In this document: in pieces, positions 35,497 to 43,727 of the stretch
Layout: each line of letters begins with the position of its first letter
How positions within the stretch are numbered: position 1 is the first letter of the stretch
Assembly: GCF_030548205.1 (NCBI RefSeq)
Contig: NZ_JAUORV010000005.1
Coordinates: 1-64,000 of the forward strand
Origin: Aliiglaciecola sp. 3_MG-2023
Lineage (GTDB): Bacteria > Pseudomonadota > Gammaproteobacteria > Enterobacterales > Alteromonadaceae
DNA length: 64,000 nt
Reading direction: 5' to 3'
The notes under the pieces: generated by a model
What the model was told of the DNA's origin: nothing
Databases searched by the model: none
What the model saw: the letters and a program-made list of their open reading frames with translations, nothing else
Translations under genes and position numbers: made by a program

Positions 35497-36105
35497 ATGA
35501 AAATAGGTATTATCTGCGGTAGTCAACGAGCTAAGTCTCAAACCAGTAAAGTAGGTTGGTTTATTCAACAAAACTTAAATTCCCAAAATGTTGACACTTT
35601 CGTATTGGATTTAGGTAAGCAACCCTTAGAGAACTTTGACGATAGTTTTTGGTATGAAAAAGAAGGGCGACTACAAACCGCTTGGCAACCTATTGCTAAA
35701 GAGTTACAAAGTTGTGATGGGTTTATCGTGTTGACACCGGATTGGCATGGCATGGTTCCAAGTTGTTTAAAAAACTTCTTTTTATTCAGCAGTGCACAAG
35801 AAATGGCGAATAAACCTGGCTTGATAGTCGCCATATCGGCATCCGTGGGGGGTTACTTACCAGTGGCTGAATTGCGCATTAGCAGTTATAAAAACAATCG
35901 AATTTGTTGGATACCTGATCATATTATCGTGCGCAACGTAAAGCTTTGTATGAATGATACCAATCCACCCGAGAACCAAGACGATATTTATATTCGCACT
36001 CGTTTACAGCATTCTCTAAGTTTGCTAACTGAATACGCTAGCGCGTTAAGTGCAGTTAGAAATAGCCAAGTGGCAGATTACAAAACGTATCAATACGGTA
36101 TGTGA
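35497..36105 (+). CDS. NAD(P)H-dependent FMN reductase
   Basis: 202 residues with a flavodoxin-like fold. The phosphate-binding loop G-S-Q-R-A-K-S-Q-T-S lies at residues 8-17. The loop L-T-P-D-W-H-G-M-V-P-S-C-L-K-N-F-F at about 80-96 corresponds to the P-E-Y-N-G family motif, with unusual residues. Such enzymes reduce free FMN for two-component flavin monooxygenases. Divergently placed relative to the rest of the cluster, it is a plausible partner of the RutA-like monooxygenase at 24200. It is followed 31 bp later by a second dioxygenase gene on the same strand. Confidence 0.82.
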   Translation: MKIGIICGSQRAKSQTSKVGWFIQQNLNSQNVDTFVLDLGKQPLENFDDSFWYEKEGRLQTAWQPIAKELQSCDGFIVLTPDWHGMVPSCLKNFFLFSSAQEMANKPGLIVAISASVGGYLPVAELRISSYKNNRICWIPDHIIVRNVKLCMNDTNPPENQDDIYIRTRLQHSLSLLTEYASALSAVRNSQVADYKTYQYGM

Positions 36106-36136
36106 GCATATTAGAATTCAATTTAAAGGTAACAAT

Positions 36137-36943
36137 ATGAGTAGCATCACTGTCACACCAATGACAAAAAATATTGGCGCGATTATCGGCAATGTGGATT
36201 TAACCAAGCCTTTATCTGAGCAACAGCGAGCGGATTTAAATCAGGCATTGATGGATCATCAAGTTATCTTTTTTCGTGATCAACCTTTGAGTCACGACCA
36301 GCATCGTGAAGTAGGGCAAGTTTTTGGTGACCTTATCATTCATCCAGGTGCGCCAGGTATTGAAGGTTATAAAGATATTGTCGCGATTCATGCCGATAAA
36401 GACTCTAAATATGTTGCAGGCGATAACTGGCACTCTGATTTAAGTTGCAACCCAGAGCCTCCCATGGGGTCGATGTTGTATTTACATACTTTGCCATCCA
36501 TTGGAGGAGATACGCTGTTCTCGTCCATGTACGCTGCTTACGAGTCGCTTTCACCTGCTATGCAAACATATTTAAGCGGCCTTGAAGCTGAACATGATGC
36601 TAATCCCGTTTATCACAGCATTTACGGAGACTATGGTACGGCTTATCCATGTAGTCGACATCCGGTAGTGAGAACCCATCCAGTGACCGGTAGAAAAGGT
36701 ATATTTGTGAATGCATCTTATACCACTCGCATCGTCGGACTGTCGAAAACGGAAAGTGATGGTATTCTTAATATGTTATTTGAATTGGCTAAAGATCCCA
36801 ATTTCCAAGTGCGTTTTAGTTGGCAGCCTCATTCAATAGCTTTATGGGATAACCGATGTACCCAACATTTCGCGGTGTGGGACTATTTCCCAGAAACCCG
36901 TTCTGGCTATCGCGTTACAATTGGCGGTGATAAGCCCTACTAA
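36137..36943 (+). CDS. TauD/TfdA family Fe(II)/2-oxoglutarate dioxygenase
   Basis: 268 residues from the ATG at 36137 (AAAGGT 6 nt upstream); a longer frame from 36050 would overlap the FMN reductase gene. The iron site is N-W-H-S-D-L-S with the distal His in D-N-R-C-T-Q-H-F-A, and the 2-oxoglutarate Arg lies in the closing T-R-S-G-Y-R-V-T segment. It belongs to the same family as the gene at 21333 but is clearly different in sequence, so it is not a recent copy. It is co-oriented with the FMN reductase and probably in the same transcript, forming the plus-strand arm of the catabolic cluster. Confidence 0.88.
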   Translation: MSSITVTPMTKNIGAIIGNVDLTKPLSEQQRADLNQALMDHQVIFFRDQPLSHDQHREVGQVFGDLIIHPGAPGIEGYKDIVAIHADKDSKYVAGDNWHSDLSCNPEPPMGSMLYLHTLPSIGGDTLFSSMYAAYESLSPAMQTYLSGLEAEHDANPVYHSIYGDYGTAYPCSRHPVVRTHPVTGRKGIFVNASYTTRIVGLSKTESDGILNMLFELAKDPNFQVRFSWQPHSIALWDNRCTQHFAVWDYFPETRSGYRVTIGGDKPY

Positions 36944-37041
36944 CGAGATAAGTGGCTAGTATCTCATGATTTTATTGGTGAATTATTGGCAAAAACACGG
37001 GGATTAGCGAGTAAAGACAAGATCTTTTTCACACAAAAACC

Positions 37042-37070
37042 TTGATCGTAGTTGGTATATGCTGTATAAA
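37042..37070 (+). promoter_or_regulatory. Promoter of rpmB-rpmG
   Basis: TTGATC (37042-37047) and TATAAA (37065-37070) are separated by exactly 17 bp. The bases after the -10 are GC-rich (GCGCCC), as in ribosomal promoters under stringent control. It lies about 100 bp before rpmB, downstream of the catabolic cluster, so ribosomal-protein expression does not depend on readthrough from radC. Confidence 0.7.
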
Positions 37071-37171
37071 ATGCGCCCTCTTGTCACTACCGCTATGCGT
37101 TTAGTGTGATTTATTGCTTTTCTTTAATATAGCGAAGCTAATTGTTAAAAGTTGTTTTGGAGACAAATACG

Positions 37172-37408
37172 ATGTCCAGAGTATGTCAAGTAACTGGTAA
37201 GCGCCCAGCGGTAGGAAACAACCGCTCTCACGCGAAAAATGCGACCCGTCGTCGCTTTTTGCCAAATCTTCAAACCCACCGTTTTTGGGTTGAAAGTGAA
37301 AACCGTTTCGTTAAATTACGTCTAACGCCAAAAGGCATGCGTATCATCGATAAAAAAGGTATTGATTCAGTTCTTACTGATATCCGTGCCCGTGGCGAGA
37401 AAATTTAA
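37172..37408 (+). CDS. rpmB: Ribosomal protein bL28
   Basis: 78 residues from the ATG at 37172, where bL28 proteins begin ([12 protein letters not shown]); the frame extends upstream to 37142 but without family similarity, and GGAG lies about 10 nt before the chosen start. The conserved N[17 protein letters not shown] and basic composition are typical. It is a component of the large ribosomal subunit, and the first gene of the rpmB-rpmG operon. Confidence 0.97.
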   Translation: MSRVCQVTGKRPAVGNNRSHAKNATRRRFLPNLQTHRFWVESENRFVKLRLTPKGMRIIDKKGIDSVLTDIRARGEKI

Positions 37409-37419
37409 GGAGCCCGACC

Positions 37420-37575
37420 ATGCGTGATAAAATTAAATTAGTTTCTTCAGCGGGTACTGGCTACTACTACACCACTGATAAAAATAAACGTAATATGCCT
37501 GGCAAAATGGAGATCAAAAAGTTTGATCCTAAAATTCGCCAACACGTTATGTTCAAGGAAGCCAAAATCAAGTAA
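37420..37575 (+). CDS. rpmG: Ribosomal protein bL33
   Basis: 51 residues, the usual length. It begins [14 protein letters not shown] and contains [11 protein letters not shown] and the ending F-K-E-A-K-I-K. GGAG lies 7-8 nt before the ATG, 11 bp after the rpmB stop. There is no cysteine pair, so this is the zinc-free form. It is a component of the large ribosomal subunit and is followed by an intrinsic terminator. Confidence 0.97.
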   Translation: MRDKIKLVSSAGTGYYYTTDKNKRNMPGKMEIKKFDPKIRQHVMFKEAKIK

Positions 37576-37600
37576 ACCTGCTTGTTTTTGTCTCCCGAAA

Positions 37601-37627
37601 AACCCGGTATTTTGCCGGGTTTTTTGC
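37601..37627 (+). terminator. Intrinsic terminator after rpmG
   Basis: AACCCGG (37601-37607) pairs with CCGGGTT (37615-37621) around a 7-nt loop, followed by TTTTTG. It closes the rpmB-rpmG transcript 25 bp after the rpmG stop. Confidence 0.9.
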
Positions 37628-37717
37628 GTTATTTGGCTATTTATTAAATAACCTTTTGAATAATCCCTATAATTCGTGCTTTATTGATATTTCTTATTCC
37701 CCGAGTCTAAATTAAAA

Positions 37718-38176
37718 ATGCGTTTATCACGAAAAGCTTGGAACAATGTCATTATCATCAGCATGGTGCTAATGATTTTTTTATTCAATTCCACTAATAA
37801 TATTCTTACTGGTGGCGGAGATGCTGAACTACAGGCCAGTATGCTGCCAAGCGGTTCTAGATTGATGACATTGCAAATGCCGTTAGTCACCATTGAGCGT
37901 ATAGGGCAGGGCTGGCGAGCCAGACCATCAGGAAAGATAACTGAAGCGCAGATGTTAACGGTTGCGAAAAACTGGGAGATGGCAAAAATGACGCCTTCTG
38001 ACAGCGACCTCCCTGAACAAATGCCGAAAATAGCCATTGCTTGGTTGGCGGGTGAAAATAGTGGTCGTGTGTTTCAGCTTTATGAAGACGGCAATAACAC
38101 CCTAGTTTTACATCAACAACAGCTATTTGAAATTCGTGATATGTCTATTCAATCATTGTTACTTGAGAGTTACTGA
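37718..38176 (+). CDS. Conserved hypothetical membrane-anchored protein
   Basis: 152 residues. One N-terminal hydrophobic segment (about 9-26) predicts a signal anchor with the rest in the periplasm. I do not recognise a named domain. The soluble part has S-G-S-R-L-M-T-L-Q-M-P and W-L-A-G-E-N-S-G-R-V-F-Q-L-Y-like strands. It overlaps mutM by one base (TGATG at 38174-38178), so the two genes are translationally coupled. The location between rpmG and mutM suggests a lineage-specific gene carried on the conserved backbone. Confidence 0.75.
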   Translation: MRLSRKAWNNVIIISMVLMIFLFNSTNNILTGGGDAELQASMLPSGSRLMTLQMPLVTIERIGQGWRARPSGKITEAQMLTVAKNWEMAKMTPSDSDLPEQMPKIAIAWLAGENSGRVFQLYEDGNNTLVLHQQQLFEIRDMSIQSLLLESY

Positions 38177-38988
38177 TGCCAGAGTTGCCAGAAGTTGAAG
38201 TAAGCCGTCTAGGTATTTCCCCCCATATGATTGGCAAGACAATTAGCCAAGTAGTTGTTCGCCACAAACAACTGCGTTGGCCAATACCCGATGAAGTACA
38301 TCTAACACACGGGTTGGTGATTGAAACTATCCGCCGTCGTGCCAAGTACCTGTTAATTGATACGCTGGCCGGTAGTATTATTCTGCACTTGGGCATGTCA
38401 GGTCGGTTACGCGTTGTGCCTATTAATACGCCACTGCAAAAGCATGATCATGTGGATATTCAACTTACCGATGGATTGTGTTTACGCTTGAATGATGCCC
38501 GTCGATTTGGTGCGTGTTTATGGTTAGATAAAAGTGACGAATCCCACAGCTTGTTTCGCAACTTAGGACCAGAGCCTTTAACGGATGACTTTGACGCCCA
38601 GCGACTTGTTGATATGTCGCGAGGAAAGCTGGTTCCGGTAAAGAGCTTTATTATGGATAACAAGGTAGTTGTTGGAGTGGGTAACATATATGCCAATGAA
38701 TCTTTATTTTTAGCTGGAATAGACCCTCGTCGTCAGGCCGGAAAAGTGAGTAAAAAGCGATATTTAGCCTTAACCCCTATTATTAAAGATGTTTTAACAA
38801 AAGCCATTGAACAGGGTGGAACCACCTTAAAAGATTTTGCTCAAGCCGATGGTAGTCCTGGATATTTTGCTCAAGAATTACGGGTTTATGGCCGTGCTAA
38901 GCAGCCTTGCGTAGCCTGTGAAAGCCCCATAAAGTCAGTGGTTATTGGCCAACGTAATACCTTCTATTGCCCAACCTGTCAGCGATAA
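38176..38988 (+). CDS. mutM: Formamidopyrimidine-DNA glycosylase
   Basis: 270 residues. The mature N-terminus after Met removal is P-E-L-P-E-V-E, with the catalytic Pro and Glu. The helix-two-turn-helix region contains G-V-G-N-I-Y-A-N-E, and the C-terminal zinc finger has two C-x2-C pairs, C-V-A-C and C-P-T-C, ending Q-R. The enzyme removes 8-oxoguanine and formamidopyrimidines from DNA and nicks the abasic site. Its start overlaps the preceding hypothetical gene. The gene end is followed by a REP element and then coaD in the opposite orientation. Confidence 0.97.
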   Translation: MPELPEVEVSRLGISPHMIGKTISQVVVRHKQLRWPIPDEVHLTHGLVIETIRRRAKYLLIDTLAGSIILHLGMSGRLRVVPINTPLQKHDHVDIQLTDGLCLRLNDARRFGACLWLDKSDESHSLFRNLGPEPLTDDFDAQRLVDMSRGKLVPVKSFIMDNKVVVGVGNIYANESLFLAGIDPRRQAGKVSKKRYLALTPIIKDVLTKAIEQGGTTLKDFAQADGSPGYFAQELRVYGRAKQPCVACESPIKSVVIGQRNTFYCPTCQR

Positions 38989-39007
38989 AATCTCGCCTCA
39001 ATGGGCT

Positions 39008-39168
39008 GTAGCATGGTCTTTAGACCATGAAAGGTTGCGCATACCAACGACATACCTACGGGGCTAAAGCACCCGCCTACAAGCCGTGGGTTTTTATCTC
39101 AAAGTTGTAGCACGGGATTTATCCCGTGGAATGATGATTGTCTTCGCGCGGAGAAAATACCCGCTTAC
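39008..39168 (+). repeat. REP/BIME-type pair between mutM and coaD
   Basis: Two units. The first starts with GTAG at 39008, then the perfect stem CATGGTC / GACCATG around TTTA. The second starts with GTAG at 39107, then CACGGGA / TCCCGTG around TTTA. Inverted CTAC ends lie at 39056, 39077 and (as CTTAC) at 39164. The stems differ from those at the other three loci yet stay fully paired. The element sits between the convergent mutM and coaD genes. Confidence 0.7.
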
Positions 39169-39171
39169 AGA

Positions 39172-39672
<501 letters not shown>

Positions 39673-39745
39673 TCAATGAAGTTCAATAATTAAAACACAC
39701 AGCTTATAATAGACGTAAGCATAAATCCAAGGGTGAATAGCCCTA

Positions 39746-39771
39746 ACTCATCATCGTTATTTATGATGAGT
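39746..39771. repeat. Inverted repeat in the coaD / wzi-like divergent region
   Basis: ACTCATCAT (39746-39754) and ATGATGAGT (39763-39771) are perfect 9-bp arms around an 8-bp AT-rich spacer. The element lies between the divergently transcribed coaD and wzi-like genes, about 100 bp from the latter's start. It could be an operator. It lacks a U tract on either side, so a terminator is unlikely. Confidence 0.5.
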
Positions 39772-39869
39772 ATTCATCAACTAACGGAATACATGAGGTT
39801 TTTTTACCCTTTTGTATTTTGTAGGTACTTAACTGGTGTTAAGGTTACTTTAATTATGGAGCGTTTTTA

Positions 39870-41318
39870 GTGCCTAAGTGCATTCAGTTTTGCTTGTTGT
39901 TTTTGATTTTTTCCGGACCAAGTTTGGCGTCGCCTTGGGTTGGTACAACCGATCCTCAACTTCACTATGATGTACAAATTCTCAACGAATTTGGTTATTT
40001 AGATAGCGTAACCACTACATTTCCTATGCCTTGGAAAGGCATTTCTGAGCAGTTATTACAGCTTGATACCGCTGCTATGCCTCCCGCGGCTGCCACAGCA
40101 GCCAAACGCTTAAAACATTACTTGACCCTGCAACAACACAAAGATACGTTTTCGTCGGTTACCGCATATGGTGCCAGTGAGCGAACACGATATGCCAGCT
40201 TTGATGGTCAGCAGGGTGAGAAAGGACGCTTTAATATTAATTCGGAAACACGAGTTGGTAGACTAGCTGGCAAGCTATCAGTTAATTTTGAGCCCAATGG
40301 CGAACAAAACTTAGACCAAAGCTATTTGGCTTATCAACTTGGTGATTGGAATTTACGCTTGGGCTCCATTGATCAGTGGTGGGGGCCGTCTCACGCAAAT
40401 AGTTTAATTTTGTCCAATAATGCTCGTCCAATTCCGACATTGGCGTTATCCCGTTCTCGTACCAATCAATCTGATTCTAAATGGTTGTCATTTTTAGGAC
40501 CTTGGTATGTCACCGCACAGGTTGGGCAGTTAGAAGACAGTCGCGATGTACCCGATGCAAAAATATGGGCCAGTCGTTTCACTTCCCGTCCTATTCCTGG
40601 GTTAGAAGTTGGCCTATCTTGGCTGGCTGTTTGGGGGGGAGACGGTCAACCAGATCGTATGAATGACTTTTTCAGAGTGCTTAGCTTTCAAAAGCGCTGT
40701 GCTGATGGAGCCGATGAATGTGACCCTTCGATGGAAACCCATATTGGTAACCATTTGGCGGGTATTGATGCGAAATATACATTTCGCTTGATGGAACGCC
40801 CCGTGAATATTTACGCTCAATACGCAGATGAAGGTAAGTCAAGCGAATTCAACGTCAGCAATCAAACTCGCAGTTTTGGTATATCTAGTTATGTGTGGAA
40901 TGCCAAGGTCTATATGGAAAATAGCGATACTAATGTGTCTTGTGACGATGCAATTGTAGATGTAACTCACTGCTATTATGAGAGTGGTACTTATTCATCT
41001 GGCTACCGATATTACAATCGAGAGCTAGGAGAAGACCGACATACCGATGCCCGAATGACCTCTTTGGGTGTATTGAAACACTTTGCCGATGGTGATGTAT
41101 TTGAAGCTGCTATTCGGTATATAAAAATTGACGATGCAAATGAAAATGAAGAGGTTGTGGGCCTAACCGAAAAAATAACCCAGCTAAGCGGGTACTACCA
41201 GACAGTATGGGGACATTGGCAGGTTAAAGTAGGGGCTGTTATTGACGCTAGTAAAGTGAATCAGCAGGGAACCGAAAATGATGTGACGGTGTTTTCTGAA
41301 ATAAAATACAGCCTGTAA
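39870..41318 (+). CDS. Capsule assembly Wzi family outer-membrane protein
   Basis: 482 residues, GTG start with GGAG 8 nt upstream. A signal peptide (about 1-20) is followed by a helical segment and a barrel. Wzi-family features include the early P-x-D-x-x-L-x-Y-D-V-like region, G-S-I-D-Q-W-W-G-P and the N-A-R-P-I-P-T-L-A-L-S-R segment. Wzi binds group 1 capsule at the cell surface; members outside enteric bacteria may bind other surface polysaccharide. It precedes two glycosyltransferases and may interact with the polysaccharide they help make, or with the yjb-type product encoded at 4184-8143. Confidence 0.85.
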   Translation: MPKCIQFCLLFLIFSGPSLASPWVGTTDPQLHYDVQILNEFGYLDSVTTTFPMPWKGISEQLLQLDTAAMPPAAATAAKRLKHYLTLQQHKDTFSSVTAYGASERTRYASFDGQQGEKGRFNINSETRVGRLAGKLSVNFEPNGEQNLDQSYLAYQLGDWNLRLGSIDQWWGPSHANSLILSNNARPIPTLALSRSRTNQSDSKWLSFLGPWYVTAQVGQLEDSRDVPDAKIWASRFTSRPIPGLEVGLSWLAVWGGDGQPDRMNDFFRVLSFQKRCADGADECDPSMETHIGNHLAGIDAKYTFRLMERPVNIYAQYADEGKSSEFNVSNQTRSFGISSYVWNAKVYMENSDTNVSCDDAIVDVTHCYYESGTYSSGYRYYNRELGEDRHTDARMTSLGVLKHFADGDVFEAAIRYIKIDDANENEEVVGLTEKITQLSGYYQTVWGHWQVKVGAVIDASKVNQQGTENDVTVFSEIKYSL

Positions 41319-41349
41319 CCATTTAAAATAGCATAACTGAGAGTCACCA

Positions 41350-42132
41350 ATGACTAGACGAAAAATTTCCTGCTTTATGATTGTTTGTAATGAAGCAGAT
41401 AGAATCGAGGCAAGTTTAGCGCCGCTAGCGGGTTGGGTTGATCAACTCGTTGTACTCGATTCGGGCAGCACTGATGGCACGGTTGAGCTTGCCAAGAAAT
41501 ACACAGATTCAGTGTATCAAACCGATTGGCCGGGCTTTGGCGCACAGCGCAATCGCGCTCTCACTTACTGTGAGCATGATTGGGTACTGAATATTGATGC
41601 TGATGAAGTGATTACAGCAGAGCTTAAACAAGAAATTGATGATGTGCTCAGTGAACCAAACCTAGACGCTACTTTTATTAAATTTCCGTGGCATACATTT
41701 TTGTTTGGTAAAACCCTTAAACATGGCCGTTATGCTTCGCCACAAGGAAAGCTGTTTCTCAAAGAGGGGGCTAATTTTAAGCATCGAAGTGTGCATGAAT
41801 CTTTAGAAATGCCTGTTGAAAATGTTCGAATACTAAAATCGCCTTTACTGCATTATAGTTGGCGAGATTATTATCATGTGCAAGAAAAGCATCTTAAATA
41901 TGCAGTTTTAGGGGCGGGAGATAAAGCTAAGAAAAATAAAAAGTCGTCATTGAGCTTTGCGGTACTGCGCTTCTTTGTGGATTTTTTGCAGCAATATCTC
42001 TTTCGATTGGGATTTTTAGATGGCAAGAGAGGTTTTTTGATGGCCGTAATCCTTGGGCAGTATGGATTTCATAAATACGCTGCATTGTGGGCTCTCAACC
42101 AAGAAAACGGTTCCGCCGAAGAAGATAAATAA
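41350..42132 (+). CDS. Family 2 glycosyltransferase, WaaE-like
   Basis: 260 residues, GT-A fold. Visible features are F-M-I-V-C-N-E-A-D-R-I at the start, V-V-L-D-S-G-S-T-D-G-T-V-E, and the metal-binding V-L-N-I-D-A-D-E. The C-terminal part has basic and hydrophobic residues for membrane association (F-L-D-G-K-R-G-F-L-M-A). WaaE/KdtX-type enzymes add glucose or galactose to the lipopolysaccharide inner core. It is followed 2 bp later by a paralogue, and both precede the core genes kdkA and waaA. The acceptor sugar is not inferable. Confidence 0.85.
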   Translation: MTRRKISCFMIVCNEADRIEASLAPLAGWVDQLVVLDSGSTDGTVELAKKYTDSVYQTDWPGFGAQRNRALTYCEHDWVLNIDADEVITAELKQEIDDVLSEPNLDATFIKFPWHTFLFGKTLKHGRYASPQGKLFLKEGANFKHRSVHESLEMPVENVRILKSPLLHYSWRDYYHVQEKHLKYAVLGAGDKAKKNKKSSLSFAVLRFFVDFLQQYLFRLGFLDGKRGFLMAVILGQYGFHKYAALWALNQENGSAEEDK

Positions 42133-42134
42133 GC

Positions 42135-42911
42135 ATGTCTCATATTCCCATTAGTGTTTTTATCATTACGCTCAACGAAGAAAAATACCTGAAACAAGTA
42201 TTGGAATGCCTTCAAAATTTTGATGAGATTGTGCTCGTGGATTCAGGTAGCACTGACAATACCGTTGAGATTGCTAAACAATATGGTGCCAAAGTGTATC
42301 ATCAAGACTGGTTAGGATTCGCCAAACAAAAGTCCCATGCTATGTCTCTGTGTAAGAACGACTGGGTATTAAACATTGATGGTGATGAGATTCTTGGAGC
42401 AGAACTTGCCGATATTATACAGTCATCTGTGGATGAACAAAGGGCTGATGCTTATCGATTGTATTTTGAGGATGTGTTTTGGCATATGCCAATGTCTGCT
42501 AATTCGAAAAAACGTTCTATTGTTCGACTCTACAATAAAAATAAAGTGCAATTTCCAACCGACCGCTTAGTGCATGAAAACGTAAAGCTGGCCAAAGGAG
42601 CAAAAGAAAAAGATGTTGCTGGTTTGGTTACCCATCATGGCTATCACAGCACTGAAATGTTAATGGAGAAGCAGAATAAGTATTCTTCTCTGAAAGCCCA
42701 AGAAAAATTTAATAAAGGGAAGAAGCCATCTTGGTTGAAACTGTGTTTGGTTTTCCCATTAATGTTTGTGAAAGCTTATGTTATTGAGGGCATGTTTCTC
42801 TCTGGTAGAAGAGGGTTAGTGCATGCTTATATTTCGGCTATGTACGGCTTTTTAAAAGAAGCAAAACTTCATGAGTTACATTTTATTGAAAAGCATAAAC
42901 GCAACAAATAA
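42135..42911 (+). CDS. Family 2 glycosyltransferase, WaaE-like paralogue
   Basis: 258 residues, the same architecture as the preceding gene (F-I-I-T-L-N-E-E-K-Y, V-D-S-G-S-T-D-N-T-V-E, V-L-N-I-D-G-D-E), but diverged. The metal motif is D-G-D-E rather than D-A-D-E. The C-terminal segment G-M-F-L-S-G-R-R-G-L-V-H-A-Y matches the WaaE-like pattern. The two genes are separated by 2 bp and probably arose by an old tandem duplication, giving enzymes for successive or alternative sugar additions to the lipopolysaccharide core. It is convergent with kdkA. Confidence 0.85.
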   Translation: MSHIPISVFIITLNEEKYLKQVLECLQNFDEIVLVDSGSTDNTVEIAKQYGAKVYHQDWLGFAKQKSHAMSLCKNDWVLNIDGDEILGAELADIIQSSVDEQRADAYRLYFEDVFWHMPMSANSKKRSIVRLYNKNKVQFPTDRLVHENVKLAKGAKEKDVAGLVTHHGYHSTEMLMEKQNKYSSLKAQEKFNKGKKPSWLKLCLVFPLMFVKAYVIEGMFLSGRRGLVHAYISAMYGFLKEAKLHELHFIEKHKRNK

Positions 42912-42927
42912 CTGAAAGCTGAAGTCG

Positions 42928-43644
42928 TTAATCTGCTTGGTAACTGTTTATCAAAAATGACCAGTCTTGCTGTTCAAAATGAAAGTTAACAATTTTATTT
43001 TTTTCTTTTTTCAACGATCTTAGTAGCCTGTCTAAATTTTGCTGCTTCCAAGCATTCCCGCTTTGTTCTGCACATTTATCGAAATCAATTAGCCACACTT
43101 TTCCCATGTCATCCAGCATGATGTTGTGAATATTTAAATCGTGATGATAAATTTGATGCTGGTGAAACAGCCCTATGGTTTTACCTATCTCTGTCCATTC
43201 TGACTCCGTTAATGGCCGCGTTTGCAAAATGTGGTGTACATCTTTGGCATTTTCAATTTTCAGGCTAATTAAATCAGCTTGGTAGTAAATCCCTGTTTTA
43301 CGTACTCGGTAGGCAACAGGTGTGGGGGCAGGTAAACCCATGTTATTCATCTTGTCTAATAAATTAAACTCTTTGACTGCGCGAGTAGATTCAATACCTA
43401 AATACAGATACTGATCGCTGAGTAATTTACCAATCATGCCTCCACGACGATAGTGCCTGAGCACTAACTGGTGATGCTGGGTTTGGATAAAATACGTGGT
43501 ACCTCTACCCGTCGCCGAGCCAATAATCGCGTTTCGTTGTTGCCAAAACTCGGGGGAAAAGTAATTTGACTGACAATTAGGCAAAAACTCAGGATTAAAC
43601 TGGATTATTTCCCCTTTTTCATTGGTTTGCTTTAAATCTGTCAT
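42928..43644 (-). CDS. kdkA: 3-deoxy-D-manno-octulosonic acid kinase
   Basis: 238 residues, a small kinase of the lipopolysaccharide kinase family. The sequence V-L-R-H-Y-R-R-G-G-M-I-G-K-L and the catalytic loop Y-H-H-D-L-N-I-H-N-I-M-L-D, followed by W-L-I-D-F-D-K, are characteristic. KdkA phosphorylates Kdo at position 4 in the inner core. In Haemophilus and Vibrio it accompanies a monofunctional Kdo transferase and leaves a single phosphorylated Kdo; the nearby waaA fits the same arrangement. It is divergent from the heptosyltransferase gene. Confidence 0.9.
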   Translation of the reverse strand: MTDLKQTNEKGEIIQFNPEFLPNCQSNYFSPEFWQQRNAIIGSATGRGTTYFIQTQHHQLVLRHYRRGGMIGKLLSDQYLYLGIESTRAVKEFNLLDKMNNMGLPAPTPVAYRVRKTGIYYQADLISLKIENAKDVHHILQTRPLTESEWTEIGKTIGLFHQHQIYHHDLNIHNIMLDDMGKVWLIDFDKCAEQSGNAWKQQNLDRLLRSLKKEKNKIVNFHFEQQDWSFLINSYQAD

Positions 43645-43727
43645 ATAAATTCTGATTCGCCCTTGTGTAATGGTATGAATTGTAATGAAATTGCACCCAT
43701 ATTACAGCAGCAATCGAATTTACTATT

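Noticed and set aside
36943-37041. Terminator after the second TauD-type gene
   Set aside because: A GAGATA/TATCTC pair is present, but the stem is short, the loop is long and there is no clear T tract.
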